The notes under the pieces were generated by a model. The model had not been told where the DNA came from. It saw nothing but the letters and a program-made list of their open reading frames with translations, and did no database searches. Positions 1 through 8,265 of a stretch of 64,000 nt of DNA are shown here, in pieces. The DNA comes from Clostridiales bacterium (GTDB lineage: Bacteria; Bacillota; Clostridia; Saccharofermentanales; Saccharofermentanaceae): positions 1 to 64,000 of the forward strand of contig JAFRQR010000014.1 of the NCBI GenBank assembly GCA_017428545.1, in the 5' to 3' direction. How positions within the stretch are numbered: position 1 is the first letter of the stretch; each line of letters opens with the position of its first letter. Position numbers and translations under genes: made by a program.

Positions 1-2
1 AG

Positions 3-41
3 GAACTCGATAAGGTATCTTCTTTGCTGAATGCAATTTAA
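3..41 (+). CDS. C-terminal tail of an unidentified gene entering from the left edge
   Basis: Twelve open codons (ending S-S-L-L-N-A-I) run from the window edge to a TAA at 39-41. This is too short to identify. Tails of this kind occur in tyrosine integrases, and the next gene has lost its N-terminal half, so an integrase at the end of an inserted element is possible; that is inference only. Confidence 0.2.
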   Translation, partial: ELDKVSSLLNAI

Positions 42-61
42 TGGTACACAAAATGGTACAC
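41..61. repeat. Short direct repeat ATGGTACAC x2
   Basis: The nonamer ATGGTACAC occurs at 41-49 and again at 53-61, a 12-base period, directly after the stop codon of the edge gene and before the truncated gene at 105. It could be part of a recombinase attachment or arm site, or a remnant of coding sequence in another frame (N-G-T-Q-N-G-T). Nothing decides between these. Confidence 0.35.
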
Positions 62-104
62 CTAATCAGAGGATGAGCCTGAGAAGTAAGCAAATAAAGG
101 GTTT

Positions 105-959
105 TTGAGTGATATAATCGTAAGTAGATTATTTTTTAAGAAAATAGACCCGGAATGCGTGCGCGGCATCTATGTCCCGTACTATCTTTATGACGGAGTA
201 CATGCGGATACCCAGCGCTTTATGATCGGAAAAGAACCATATATCCGCGACGGAAGCTGCGAGTTTCACGATCTTCCCGTCGAAGCCTGTAAAGTTCTGG
301 CCGACAAAACGACGGAACTTCTCGATCCGTTTGATATGCGTGAGAAAGTCGATTTTGACACGTCGTACCTGATGGGCTTTTATTCAAACATCGCCGATCT
401 GGACGCGCGTGGCGCGAGGGGTGCTGCGTTGCAGAAAGCAAGAAGTGTTTTTGACTGGGAGATGATGCAGCAGCCTCCGACGAGTATCCGCAAAAAGAGA
501 GTCTCTTCTGTTCCGAAGAGCGAGATGAGAAGGACGTCCCAGGCGCTTCTGCCCGTCTGGTTCATCACCCTCGATAAGGACGGGACCCCGTATACTTTCC
601 TGGTAAACGGACAGACGGGAAAAGTTGTCGGAACGGTTCCGTGGAACCGTGTTCTGGCGGGTGCGATCATTACGGCGATCTTTGCGGTCCTTGCGGCTCT
701 GATCACGATCTTCTTCTTTAAAGAAGGATTCTATAAAGAGATCGTCGATAAAGAAATATTTTTGTTTACGCATACGAAAAGGGGCGGAGAGAACTACCTC
801 TATGCGGAAATCGGAATCGGTTTTCTGGCCGGCTCCGGGGCCCTTGGCGTACTGGGCCTGGGCTTTTCGAAGTTCAAGCATGTGCTTGATAATCTGAACC
901 GGACCAAGTCCGTCGTTACATTTATCTTTTCGAAAAAAAGACAGGGGGATGCCAAATGA
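105..959 (+). CDS. Zinc-ribbon-type membrane protein lacking its N-terminal half
   Basis: Product of 284 residues from a TTG start with an AAAGG only four bases upstream. Residues 20-30 (GIYVPYYLYDG) and 160-178 (a lipid-facing beta segment ending NGQTGKVVG) resemble the C-terminal region of the long Clostridial TFIIB-type zinc-ribbon membrane proteins, which carry CxxC zinc motifs in an N-terminal half that is absent here. Two membrane segments are visible near 183-205 and 234-254. The reading frame is open back to a stop at 87-89, so the missing half is not simply in another start. The gene overlaps the next one by ATGA. It is either a truncated remnant at an insertion junction or a short family member; function unknown. 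Confidence 0.6.
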   Translation: MSDIIVSRLFFKKIDPECVRGIYVPYYLYDGVHADTQRFMIGKEPYIRDGSCEFHDLPVEACKVLADKTTELLDPFDMREKVDFDTSYLMGFYSNIADLDARGARGAALQKARSVFDWEMMQQPPTSIRKKRVSSVPKSEMRRTSQALLPVWFITLDKDGTPYTFLVNGQTGKVVGTVPWNRVLAGAIITAIFAVLAALITIFFFKEGFYKEIVDKEIFLFTHTKRGGENYLYAEIGIGFLAGSGALGVLGLGFSKFKHVLDNLNRTKSVVTFIFSKKRQGDAK

Positions 960-1150
960 TACTGGGTATATTTCTATACGGATGTGCAATCGTAGCTGCT
1001 CTCGGCATCGCTTTTTTCATAGTCGGACTGATGCTTCAAAAATCGAATTTCTTCGGCCATGAAAAGGAATCATGTCCTTCGATGAAAAAATTCCGTTGTG
1101 ATAATCCGGAAAAAAGCATCGATCAGGTGTTTAAAGGTCTCTCGCAGTAA
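956..1150 (+). CDS. Small single-pass membrane protein, unknown function
   Basis: A 64-residue product whose ATG overlaps the TGA of the upstream gene (ATGA), with GGGGG upstream, so the two are probably translationally coupled. Residues 2-28 are strongly hydrophobic (one membrane span), followed by a charged tail with two cysteines (CPSMKKFRC). I do not recognise a family. Its job is presumably tied to the upstream truncated membrane protein. Confidence 0.5.
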   Translation: MILGIFLYGCAIVAALGIAFFIVGLMLQKSNFFGHEKESCPSMKKFRCDNPEKSIDQVFKGLSQ

Positions 1151-1201
1151 GATCCGTTTCCTTTGGAAAAATCACTGTGGGGTTCGGGCACTTAGGGAAA
1201 A

Positions 1202-2125
1202 TCACTTTTCCTTCACGCCGATGTGAAGAGCTTTTTGTGGGCATGCACGGACACAGTCGCCACAGCGGATACACTCCATACTGTTCGGCGTTTTGCTCGG
1301 GTCGACGTTCATCTTGCAGGCCCTGGCACATGCGCTGCAGTGCACGCATTTACTTTCATTTAGGTGCATGCGGAAAAATGCGAACTTATTGAAGAATCCG
1401 TAAAAAGCACCTAAGGGGCAGAGGTATTTGCAGAACGGGCGGTACACGATAAGGCCCGACACGATGATGATTCCGAGAACGATCAGTTTCCAGTTGAAAA
1501 GGAATCCGAACTGCGAGCGGATCGCCGGCTGGGTGAACCAGGAAATGATGCCCGCGATCGTCCCGGAGGGACAGACGTATTTGCAAAATGCCGGTGTCAG
1601 AGGATGCGACAGCGGAAGAAGGATCACGAGGAAAAGAAGGACGGCATACTTCAGATAGCGAAGGAATTTGTCGATCTTAAACTGATTCTTCTTATAAAAC
1701 GGGATCATGTAAAGAAGATCCTGGATAAATCCGAACGGACACAGAAGGCCGCAGACGATACGGCCGAGAAGGGCACCGAAGAAGAGCAGGATGCCCAGTA
1801 CGTAATAAGGGAAGCGGAACTTCAGTCCGCTTAGGAAATTCTGAAGAGAACCCACGGGGCAGGCGCCGACGGCGCCGGGACAGGAATAACAGTTCAGTCC
1901 CGGCACGCAGACTTTTTTGCTTGCGCCATTATAGATCTTTCCCGTGAAAAAACCTTTGAAATTGGCATTCTGAAGAAGAGTGGCGGCCGCCTGGATCCCC
2001 AGGTGGGCGCCTTTCGGCATGCCGGCGGCGCGGCCGCTTTTCGAGGGCTCGGACGGAGCGGCCTCTTTCACATCGGAATCCGAAGGCACGATATTCTTTT
2101 CGGTTTTTCTTTCGTCCTTATCCAA
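1202..2125 (-). CDS. 4Fe-4S membrane protein, NapH/CcoG-like ferredoxin
   Basis: Integral membrane iron-sulfur protein of 307 residues. A central core of about four to five membrane helices carries the Fer4_5-type cysteines (CxxxCP motifs in GLLCP, KYVCP and KYLCP), preceded by a CYSCPGAVGACP cluster and followed by two C-terminal ferredoxin motifs (CVHCSACARAC and CIRCGDCVRAC). Such proteins pass electrons across the membrane. The start is a TTG overlapping the stop of the CXXC gene at 2118-2120, with GGAG ten bases upstream; an internal ATG before MPKGAHLG is an alternative. It is the last gene of a TlpA / CXXC / Fe-S trio, so I infer a role in extracytoplasmic thiol reduction or redox maturation. 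Confidence 0.8.
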   Translation of the reverse strand: MDKDERKTEKNIVPSDSDVKEAAPSEPSKSGRAAGMPKGAHLGIQAAATLLQNANFKGFFTGKIYNGASKKVCVPGLNCYSCPGAVGACPVGSLQNFLSGLKFRFPYYVLGILLFFGALLGRIVCGLLCPFGFIQDLLYMIPFYKKNQFKIDKFLRYLKYAVLLFLVILLPLSHPLTPAFCKYVCPSGTIAGIISWFTQPAIRSQFGFLFNWKLIVLGIIIVSGLIVYRPFCKYLCPLGAFYGFFNKFAFFRMHLNESKCVHCSACARACKMNVDPSKTPNSMECIRCGDCVRACPQKALHIGVKEK

Positions 2126-2273
2126 TTCCGATACACTCCATGCAGACCCGCACCGCCTTATTGAAGACAGATGTGACCTGACCGCGTGAGATACCGTACA
2201 CGATCAGGGCGATCCCGACGAGCATTACGGCGATCGCAAGGTAGTTCTTTTCGATAAGGAAGTGCTTTTTCAT
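2118..2273 (-). CDS. CD1871A family CXXC motif-containing protein
   Basis: A 51-residue protein that is easily missed. It has an N-terminal membrane helix (residues 11-28) and ends in VCMECIGIG, the CxxC tail that defines the Clostridial CD1871A family. It lies between the TlpA-like lipoprotein and the 4Fe-4S membrane protein, the usual company of this family, and overlaps the latter by eight bases. The ATG at 2273 sits behind AAAAGGAG. I infer a small membrane thiol carrier between the Fe-S protein and the thioredoxin-fold lipoprotein. Confidence 0.75.
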   Translation of the reverse strand: MKKHFLIEKNYLAIAVMLVGIALIVYGISRGQVTSVFNKAVRVCMECIGIG

Positions 2274-2310
2274 GGGACTCCTTTTCGGGCGCGGTCTTAT
2301 CTCTCAGATC

Positions 2311-3012
2311 TTACTGCATAAGCTCCAGAATGGTCTTTTCCCACTGTTCGTAGGAGGCGGATCCGACGATCACATTGTCGCCGTAGCCGTTGGAGACCGG
2401 GTAGAGTTTTCCGTTTCCGTCGACGAAGATCGTGGTCGGGACATACCCGGTCTGGAATCTGTCAAAAGCAGAATCATAGTACGCAATCGGGTAGGTAACG
2501 CCGGCATCGGAGATGACCTGATTGACTTCGTCCATCTGGTCGGTGGAACTGAATACGCCGATGATCTGTAAGCCCTGATCCTTGTATGTCTCATAGAGCT
2601 TTTCAAGCTCCGGCATCTCGCCGACGCACGGTCCGCACCAGGGCTCCCAGAAGTTGATCATGGTGACCTTTTTTCCGACGAAAACATTTTCCGTGATCTC
2701 ATTGCCGTTAAGATCGGTGGTCTTAAATGTCAGATCCGGATCGAAGTTTCCGTTATCGACAGTAACGGGAGTATCCTCGGAAGACGGAGCCTCTGTCACG
2801 TCGGAAGATCCGTCAGCCGCCTGGCTTTTGGTGAGATTTCCGATATCGATCTCATCATCGATATATTCCGACACGTCGTCCGCAATATCTTCGATTTCCT
2901 TTTCAAGATTCTTCGAAAATTTATCTTTCTGTTCTTCTGCCTTTTCTTTTGAGCAGGCGACAAGCGATGTTGCCATCAGAGCGGCAAGCACGATAGACAA
3001 TTTCTTTTTCAT
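2311..3012 (-). CDS. TlpA-like thioredoxin-fold lipoprotein
   Basis: A 233-residue exported lipoprotein: signal MKKKLSIVLAALMATS followed by the lipobox LVAC, then an acidic, Ser/Asp-rich linker to about residue 80, then a TlpA/AhpC-TSA thioredoxin fold with the redox site WCGPC (in NFWEPWCGPCVGEMP) and the cis-Pro region GYVPTTIFVDGNG. ATG 3012 is chosen because it has AGAGGTG upstream and gives a clean signal peptide; a longer frame upstream does not. It should reduce disulfides on the outer face of the membrane, fed by the downstream CXXC and Fe-S proteins. It follows the polyamine genes by only 23 bases, so it is probably co-transcribed with them. Confidence 0.85.
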   Translation of the reverse strand: MKKKLSIVLAALMATSLVACSKEKAEEQKDKFSKNLEKEIEDIADDVSEYIDDEIDIGNLTKSQAADGSSDVTEAPSSEDTPVTVDNGNFDPDLTFKTTDLNGNEITENVFVGKKVTMINFWEPWCGPCVGEMPELEKLYETYKDQGLQIIGVFSSTDQMDEVNQVISDAGVTYPIAYYDSAFDRFQTGYVPTTIFVDGNGKLYPVSNGYGDNVIVGSASYEQWEKTILELMQ

Positions 3013-3035
3013 GCGTGATGCACCTCTTTTCGAGA

Positions 3036-4238
3036 TCACTCGACTTCGACCGGGTTGAAGTCCTCGATCCACGGAAGTCCCCACTTGTTAAGGGCATCCA
3101 TGAACGGATCCGGATCGAACTCTTCAATGTTGTATACGCCCGGACGCTTCCACGTGCCGTTCATGATGAGCATAGCGCCGATCATGGCCGGAACGCCCGT
3201 GGTGTAGGAGATGGCCTGAGAGCCGACTTCCTTATAGCACTCCTGGTGGTCGCAGACATTGTAGAGGTAATACTTCTTTTCCTTACCGTCCTTTTTGCCC
3301 TTGAAGATACAGCCGATATTGGTCTTGCCGACGGTTCTCGGACCAAGAGTTGCCGGATCCGGAAGCATGAACTTCAGGAACTGAAGCGGTACGATCTCGT
3401 GGCCTTCATAGATGACCGGCTCGATGGATGTCATGCCGACATTCTCAAGGCACTTCAGGTGTGTCAGATAGCTCTGACCGAAAGTCATAAAGAAGCGGAT
3501 ACGCTTGATGCCCGGGATATTCTTTCCGAGGGACTCGAGCTCTTCGTGATGGAGAAGATACATGTCTTTCTCGCCGACCTGATCGAAGTTATACACTCTC
3601 TTGATCTCCATCGGTTCGGTCTCGACCCACTTGCCGTCTTCCCAGTAGCTGCCCTTCGCGGAGACTTCACGGATGTTGATCTCCGGGTTGAAGTTCGTTG
3701 CGAACGGATAGCCGTGATCGCCGCCGTTGCAGTCGAGGATATCGATATAGTTGATCTCGTCGAACTGGTGCTTCAAAGCATATGCGGAGAAGACGCCCGT
3801 TACGCCCGGATCGAATCCACTGCCGAGAAGCGCGGTGATACCGGCCTCCTTAAATCTGTCGTGGTAAGCCCACTGCCACTTGTACTCAAACTTCGCCGTA
3901 TCGAGCGGCTCGTAGTTGGCGGTATCGACGTAAGGAGTCTTGGTCGCCAGGCAAGCATCCATTATGGTCAGATCCTGGTAAGGAAGAGCGAGGTTCAGGC
4001 AAACGTCCGGCTTAAACTCCTCCATGATGGCGATAAGTTCCGGAACTTTATCCGCATCTACCTGTCTTGTATGAATAATGGTCTTCGTCGTCGGCTGAAG
4101 TTTCTCCTTCAGTGCGTCACACTTGCTGAGCGTTCTGCTCGCGATCATGATCTCCGTGAAGACCTCGCTGTTCTGACAGCATTTGGCGATCGCAACCGAG
4201 GCAACGCCTCCACAACCGATGATAAGTGCTTTTCCCAT
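3036..4238 (-). CDS. Saccharopine dehydrogenase-family protein, probable carboxy(nor)spermidine synthase
   Basis: A 400-residue NAD(P)-dependent oxidoreductase with an N-terminal Rossmann motif (IIGCGGVASVAI) and the saccharopine-dehydrogenase core (ALLGSGFDPGVTGVF). Members next to polyamine genes are usually carboxynorspermidine/carboxyspermidine dehydrogenases, which condense aspartate semialdehyde with putrescine or diaminopropane. The neighbours speB and speE support that. The expected partner, a carboxynorspermidine decarboxylase, is not in this window; the next gene is the TlpA-like lipoprotein. ATG 4238 is preceded by AAGGAG. It lies 85 bases after speB in the same direction. Confidence 0.85.
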   Translation of the reverse strand: MGKALIIGCGGVASVAIAKCCQNSEVFTEIMIASRTLSKCDALKEKLQPTTKTIIHTRQVDADKVPELIAIMEEFKPDVCLNLALPYQDLTIMDACLATKTPYVDTANYEPLDTAKFEYKWQWAYHDRFKEAGITALLGSGFDPGVTGVFSAYALKHQFDEINYIDILDCNGGDHGYPFATNFNPEINIREVSAKGSYWEDGKWVETEPMEIKRVYNFDQVGEKDMYLLHHEELESLGKNIPGIKRIRFFMTFGQSYLTHLKCLENVGMTSIEPVIYEGHEIVPLQFLKFMLPDPATLGPRTVGKTNIGCIFKGKKDGKEKKYYLYNVCDHQECYKEVGSQAISYTTGVPAMIGAMLIMNGTWKRPGVYNIEEFDPDPFMDALNKWGLPWIEDFNPVEVE

Positions 4239-4323
4239 AATGATCACTCCTTTTCTATTTGTTATCCGGCCAAGAAAGGCCGTCTTCATTTTCTGCTTTG
4301 ATCCAACCGGAAGTTTCTCCGGG

Positions 4324-5190
4324 TCATTTTCCGTATTTCATGATGAGCGTTTCTCTTAAGATCTTCAGCGCGAGTGCCGTGCTGCAGCCGCTCTGGTCAT
4401 ATGGCGGGGAGAGCTCTACAAAGTCCATGCCCACGAGGTTTATGTCCTTAAGCTGCATCAGGCAGATCCGAAGTTCCTCGAAAGAAAGTCCGCCTGCTTC
4501 CGGCGTTCCCGTTCCCGGGAATTCTCTCGGGTCGAGTACGTCGAGGTCCACCGTCAGATAGACCGGAACGGGCTTTTCGGAAAGTCTCAGAAGCGCGAGC
4601 ACTTCGTCGAAATTATCGGCCCTGAAACGCTCCATTTTCGTGTGCGTTTTTGCAAATTCGAATTCTTCCTTCGTGCCGGAGCGGATCCCGAACTGGTAGA
4701 TCCTGCCGTCGCCGACGATGTCGTGGATGCGGCGGAGCACGCATGCATGTGAGAGCTTCGATCCGATGTAGTCTTCACGAAGGTCGCAGTGCGCGTCGAA
4801 GTGCAAAACGACGACGTCCGGATATTGTTCCGCCACCGCGCGAAAAGCACCGAGCGTGACCAGGTGCTCGCCGCCGAGCATGATCGGGAGTTTGCCGTCA
4901 TTTAAGATCGTTTTAGTCTCCTCTTCGATGAGGGCAAGTGCTTTTTCCGCATCACCGAAAGGAAGGTCCAGATCTCCGGAATCGCAGATCGGGGCATCCT
5001 CGAGATCCTTGTCCTGATAGGGGCTGAAGGACTCAAGTCCGATGCTCTCGTTTCGCATCGCGGAAGGACCGAATCTCGTTCCCGGGCGGAAAGAAGTGGT
5101 GCCGTCAAACGGGGCGCCGAAGAGGACCGCCTCGGAGTCTTCGTAAGAGCAGTTTAGCGCGAAGAAGTTCTTTTCGATACGGTCGATCAT
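4324..5190 (-). CDS. speB: Agmatinase
   Basis: A 288-residue ureohydrolase that splits agmatine into putrescine and urea. The six binuclear manganese ligands are all visible: H109 in GGEH, D132/H134/D136 in DAHCD, and D215/D217 in DLDVLDP. The loop PGTGTPEAGG fits agmatinase rather than arginase. Its ATG overlaps the TGA of speE by four bases (ATGA). It consumes the agmatine made by the speA product at 9428-10912 and supplies putrescine to SpeE. Confidence 0.93.
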   Translation of the reverse strand: MIDRIEKNFFALNCSYEDSEAVLFGAPFDGTTSFRPGTRFGPSAMRNESIGLESFSPYQDKDLEDAPICDSGDLDLPFGDAEKALALIEEETKTILNDGKLPIMLGGEHLVTLGAFRAVAEQYPDVVVLHFDAHCDLREDYIGSKLSHACVLRRIHDIVGDGRIYQFGIRSGTKEEFEFAKTHTKMERFRADNFDEVLALLRLSEKPVPVYLTVDLDVLDPREFPGTGTPEAGGLSFEELRICLMQLKDINLVGMDFVELSPPYDQSGCSTALALKILRETLIMKYGK

Positions 5191-6086
5191 GCTTTCTCAC
5201 CTCCCAGAGTATTCGTCGTGTCGTTATTCGGAAGCTCTTCCATCGCTTCCAGAAGTTTCTGCACGTAGTTCGGAAGCGCAAAAGCGCCGCGGTGCAGGTT
5301 CGTGTTGTAGTATTTCGTCTCGATGCCGAGTTCTTTCCAATCGGCAGCGTGCATATCGCGTACCGGGTGGTACTTCTTCGATGCGAAACCGAACAGCCAG
5401 TGGCCGGACGGATAGGTCGGGATGTGCGCCTGGTAAACGCGGCAGATCGGGAAGTTCGTGTGGATGCGCTTGTGCGCGCGCTGCATCGCACGTGCGTCGT
5501 TGGCGTAGAAGGGGCTCTCGTTCTGGTTGACCATGATGCCGTCTTCCTTGAGCGCGGTGTAGCAGTTGCCGTAGAACTCCTTGGTGAAAAGACCTTCGCC
5601 GGGACCGAACGGATCGGTGGAATCGACGAGGATCAGATCGTATTCGTTCTCGTGGTGGCGGACATATTTGAGTCCGTCTTCGAAGTGGCACTGCACTCTG
5701 GGATCGTCAAAACCGCAGGCGGTGAAAGGCAGATACTCCTTGGCGACTTTGACGACTTCTTCGTCGATCTCGACGACATCGATGTGCTTGATCGTCTCGT
5801 AGCGGGTGAGCTCTCTTACGACACCGCCGTCACCGGCACCGATGACCAGTACTTTTTCCACATTCGGATGCACGCACATCGGCACATGGACCAGCATCTC
5901 GTGATAGATGAATTCATCTTTCTGCGTGAGCATCATGTAGCCGTCGAGCGTCAGGAAGCGGCCGAACTCCGGCGATTCGAAAACATCGATCTGCTGGAAA
6001 TCGCTCTTGCCGCTGTAAAGCTGCTTGTCGACCTGGATCGCAAGTTTGACGTGCGGGGTATGAAATTCAGAAAACCAAAGATCCAT
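5187..6086 (-). CDS. speE: Polyamine aminopropyltransferase (spermidine synthase)
   Basis: A 299-residue cytosolic enzyme that transfers aminopropyl from decarboxylated AdoMet to putrescine. Visible signatures are the N-terminal beta domain with FLTLDGYMMLTQKDEFIYHE, the cofactor loop GAGDGG (83-88) and the catalytic pair D155/D158 in DSTDP, followed by GPGEGLF. Length is normal for bacterial SpeE. AAGGAG lies about 13 bases before the ATG. It is the first gene of the leftward speE-speB-dehydrogenase unit; decarboxylated AdoMet would come from speD at 10913-11704. Confidence 0.93.
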   Translation of the reverse strand: MDLWFSEFHTPHVKLAIQVDKQLYSGKSDFQQIDVFESPEFGRFLTLDGYMMLTQKDEFIYHEMLVHVPMCVHPNVEKVLVIGAGDGGVVRELTRYETIKHIDVVEIDEEVVKVAKEYLPFTACGFDDPRVQCHFEDGLKYVRHHENEYDLILVDSTDPFGPGEGLFTKEFYGNCYTALKEDGIMVNQNESPFYANDARAMQRAHKRIHTNFPICRVYQAHIPTYPSGHWLFGFASKKYHPVRDMHAADWKELGIETKYYNTNLHRGAFALPNYVQKLLEAMEELPNNDTTNTLGGEKA

Positions 6087-6350
6087 TTTCTATTTATTTC
6101 TCCTTAGTCTGTACCTCGATTGATTCTCGTGCCGGTGGTCGCGCACGAAGCCGCACGGACAGGTGCTTTTCGCAAAGTGCGGATCGAACCGGCGCGAGCC
6201 GACATCTATATAATACCACCTATATATGCTTAGAGCATAACGAAAACTTGGGGAGATAAACGCTGTAATTCGCAATAATCGATCCTATAGAAATCGAGCC
6301 GGACGGAAGGGGATGGGTTGCAAAAGGGATTGAGATAAGTCTGACGATTG
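6087..6350. other. Intergenic region upstream of speE
   Basis: No gene seen. The stretch holds GC-rich short inverted segments, one copy of the window-wide octamer GTGCTTTT (6163-6170) and an AT-rich block at about 6210-6240 (TATATA twice around ACCACC) that could contain the leftward speE promoter, although no convincing -35/-10 pair could be assigned. Confidence 0.4.
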
Positions 6351-6356
6351 CATGGG

Positions 6357-6644
6357 TTTTATATCAGGTGAAAAAGTCGCACCTGATATAAAAGCACTAT
6401 AAACGTCTGATTTATATCAGGTAAAAGTTGGGCGCTTGATATAAATGTTTTAAAAATGGTCGAATTATATCAGTCGGATGGACCGGGCTGGTGATATTAC
6501 TGATATAAATCTTGAATCTCCTCATCTTTTAGATAACCCGCTTTCATGAAAACTGGTATAAAAAACCCGATATGGGCTGGTTTATATCAATCGATTGGGG
6601 AAAAACTGAGATAAATTAACTTCCATTGGTCCATTTATATCAAT
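6357..6644. repeat. Intergenic hairpin array A, word TTATATCAG
   Basis: At least eight exact copies of TTATATCA or its complement TGATATAA lie in 290 bases, mostly as facing pairs. The best pair is a perfect 14-base inverted repeat, TTTTATATCAGGTG at 6357-6370 and its complement at 6380-6393 with a 9-base loop. Others pair 6411-6419 with 6437-6445, and 6465-6474 with 6499-6508; further half sites are near 6582 and 6635. It fills the gap between speE (upstream side) and the end of the nuclease-like gene. Confidence 0.8.
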
Positions 6645-6664
6645 GAACACCACTAGTGACTCGA

Positions 6665-7462
6665 TTACACATCGAAAAGCTCTTTGATCTGCTCCCGAAA
6701 AGATTGAATATTGAAAGGGAAACTTTCTGACTCCCAACTGATAAGAAGATTCTTGCCCGGGAAGATTCCGTTGTCCTCATATAGTCGCAGCTTTCTCATG
6801 TTTCGGGCGCGATATGCGTCATCATCAAGACAGCCAAGATGTTCATGGTAATAGACAGTCCGACGAGATGAATGATAAAGAGTAAAATCAGGATATTTAA
6901 CCTTGCCGTTTTTGAGTTTAAGCTCACACTCGTAGCGATATGGAATGCCAAGATCATAATACATGTCTGCAATCAGCAGTTCCGATTTCGAACGGACAAG
7001 TTCTCCGCGCTTTGTCGGATAGATCTTTTCATCAGGTTCATAAGAAGAAATGTTGTATGGGAGGCTATTCCAATATCGGATGCGTTCATCGCTGTTTCGC
7101 AAGATCGGTTCAGCCAAAAACTGACGTTTGGGATCCAGCTTAGAATAAACGGACTCAGAATTGTGCTTATCTATCCCTCGTAAATATACTTCTGTATCAT
7201 GTAATTCCTGCCTTGCTTCAGCCAGCAATTTTTTGGCATAGTCTTTCTGAGCAAGTTGGCAGATAAGAGGTCTATCTTTTGCGTGGATATATTTCCCGTT
7301 TGTATCACCTTTCTGAGTGATGAGGTAGTAACGGGTGCAATCGGTAGATTTGCTGATTCGAAGAGACCCGAACGGCGCGCTTTCAAGGAAGCTTTCTGCA
7401 GACGAAATTGCTTTTTCAAGACGGTCTTTACGTGCTAATAATTCCTTTTTCAATTCATCCAT
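6665..7462 (-). CDS. PD-(D/E)XK nuclease-like protein, unknown function
   Basis: A 265-residue protein with a coiled N-terminal part (residues 1-100, Lys/Glu-rich). The C-terminal domain carries a restriction-enzyme-like pattern: SKSELLIADMYYDLGI, then KYPDFTLYHSS, then YYHEHLG, then a long helix and NLLISWES. The spaced E, PD and E-x-H/K elements resemble Vsr/HNH-less PD-(D/E)XK nucleases common as hypothetical proteins in Clostridia. ATG 7462 has AAGGACG upstream. It stands alone, next to hairpin array A. Base composition is more AT-rich than the polyamine genes, which may mean transfer. Substrate unknown. Confidence 0.65.
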   Translation of the reverse strand: MDELKKELLARKDRLEKAISSAESFLESAPFGSLRISKSTDCTRYYLITQKGDTNGKYIHAKDRPLICQLAQKDYAKKLLAEARQELHDTEVYLRGIDKHNSESVYSKLDPKRQFLAEPILRNSDERIRYWNSLPYNISSYEPDEKIYPTKRGELVRSKSELLIADMYYDLGIPYRYECELKLKNGKVKYPDFTLYHSSRRTVYYHEHLGCLDDDAYRARNMRKLRLYEDNGIFPGKNLLISWESESFPFNIQSFREQIKELFDV

Positions 7463-7705
7463 GAATGATCACGTCCTTACCGATATGCTTTCCATGTAAA
7501 TCCGACCAGTTTGTTTACTGCTTTCATTGAACACTGCTGAGACAGAGAAGTCTATATGATATATGCGCGATTTCGAAAATAACGGTTGCAAAAGAGAGCG
7601 GTTTCGGCCGGTTTGTCCCATTAATCTTCTCTAATCCGACAAATCTTCCTGACAAATTATCGGATAAATTGATTTTTCGGGTAGTTTTTTTGAAAAGTGT
7701 TGTTG

Positions 7706-7711
7706 TATAAT
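7706..7711 (+). promoter_or_regulatory. Probable -10 element of the small membrane protein gene
   Basis: A perfect TATAAT at 7706-7711 lies 22 bases before the AGGAGGGG ribosome site. No good -35 was found at 16-18 bases; the region upstream is T-rich. Confidence 0.4.
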
Positions 7712-7748
7712 GGAAATTGTTAAAATCTCATTAGGAGGGGTATATTTT

Positions 7749-8240
7749 ATGGACTTGAAAAAAATGAAGTTGGATTTTAAGGATCCGGCAACGATCTGTG
7801 TTCTTGCTGGTAGCGTTCTTATGCTGCTCGCTAGTTTCCTGCCGCAGGCAAAAGCTAAAGTATCGATGTTTGGTATGAGCGAATCTACAACATCTACACT
7901 GATGGGTGACTATGCTCACCAGGGTATTTTCCTGCTGCTCCTTGCTATCGCTACAGTAGTTATCCTGGTTCTCGGCCTGGATAAGGAAAAATTCCTGAGC
8001 GGTGCTCTCGGTGCTTCCGCTGCTTTCGGACTCTGGGGCATGATCAATGTCATCAAGGACGTTTCCGATGCTAAGAAGGAAATTAAGGGCTATGAGGATA
8101 TGATGTCCGTATCTTACCAGATCGGTTTCTTCCTTCTGATCCTCGGCATCATCGCTGTTGTTGGCGCTATCGTTCTTACAACACTGGGTGCTAAGAAGCA
8201 GAATGCTGCTCCGGCTCAGCCGCAGGTGCCGCAGGTTTAA
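7749..8240 (+). CDS. Small polytopic membrane protein, unknown function
   Basis: A 163-residue protein with four predicted membrane helices (about residues 15-32, 60-80, 85-100 and 123-148) and a Pro/Ala/Gln-rich cytoplasmic tail ending PQPQVPQV. ATG 7749 is preceded by AGGAGGGG and is preferred over an earlier in-frame GTG-type start. I recognise no family; the pattern (short soluble N-terminus, helix pairs, low-complexity tail) is common in small Clostridial envelope proteins. It is a single-gene unit ended by the terminator at 8266-8290. Confidence 0.65.
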   Translation: MDLKKMKLDFKDPATICVLAGSVLMLLASFLPQAKAKVSMFGMSESTTSTLMGDYAHQGIFLLLLAIATVVILVLGLDKEKFLSGALGASAAFGLWGMINVIKDVSDAKKEIKGYEDMMSVSYQIGFFLLILGIIAVVGAIVLTTLGAKKQNAAPAQPQVPQV

Positions 8241-8265
8241 TCGATTTAACCACGATTAGCTAATA

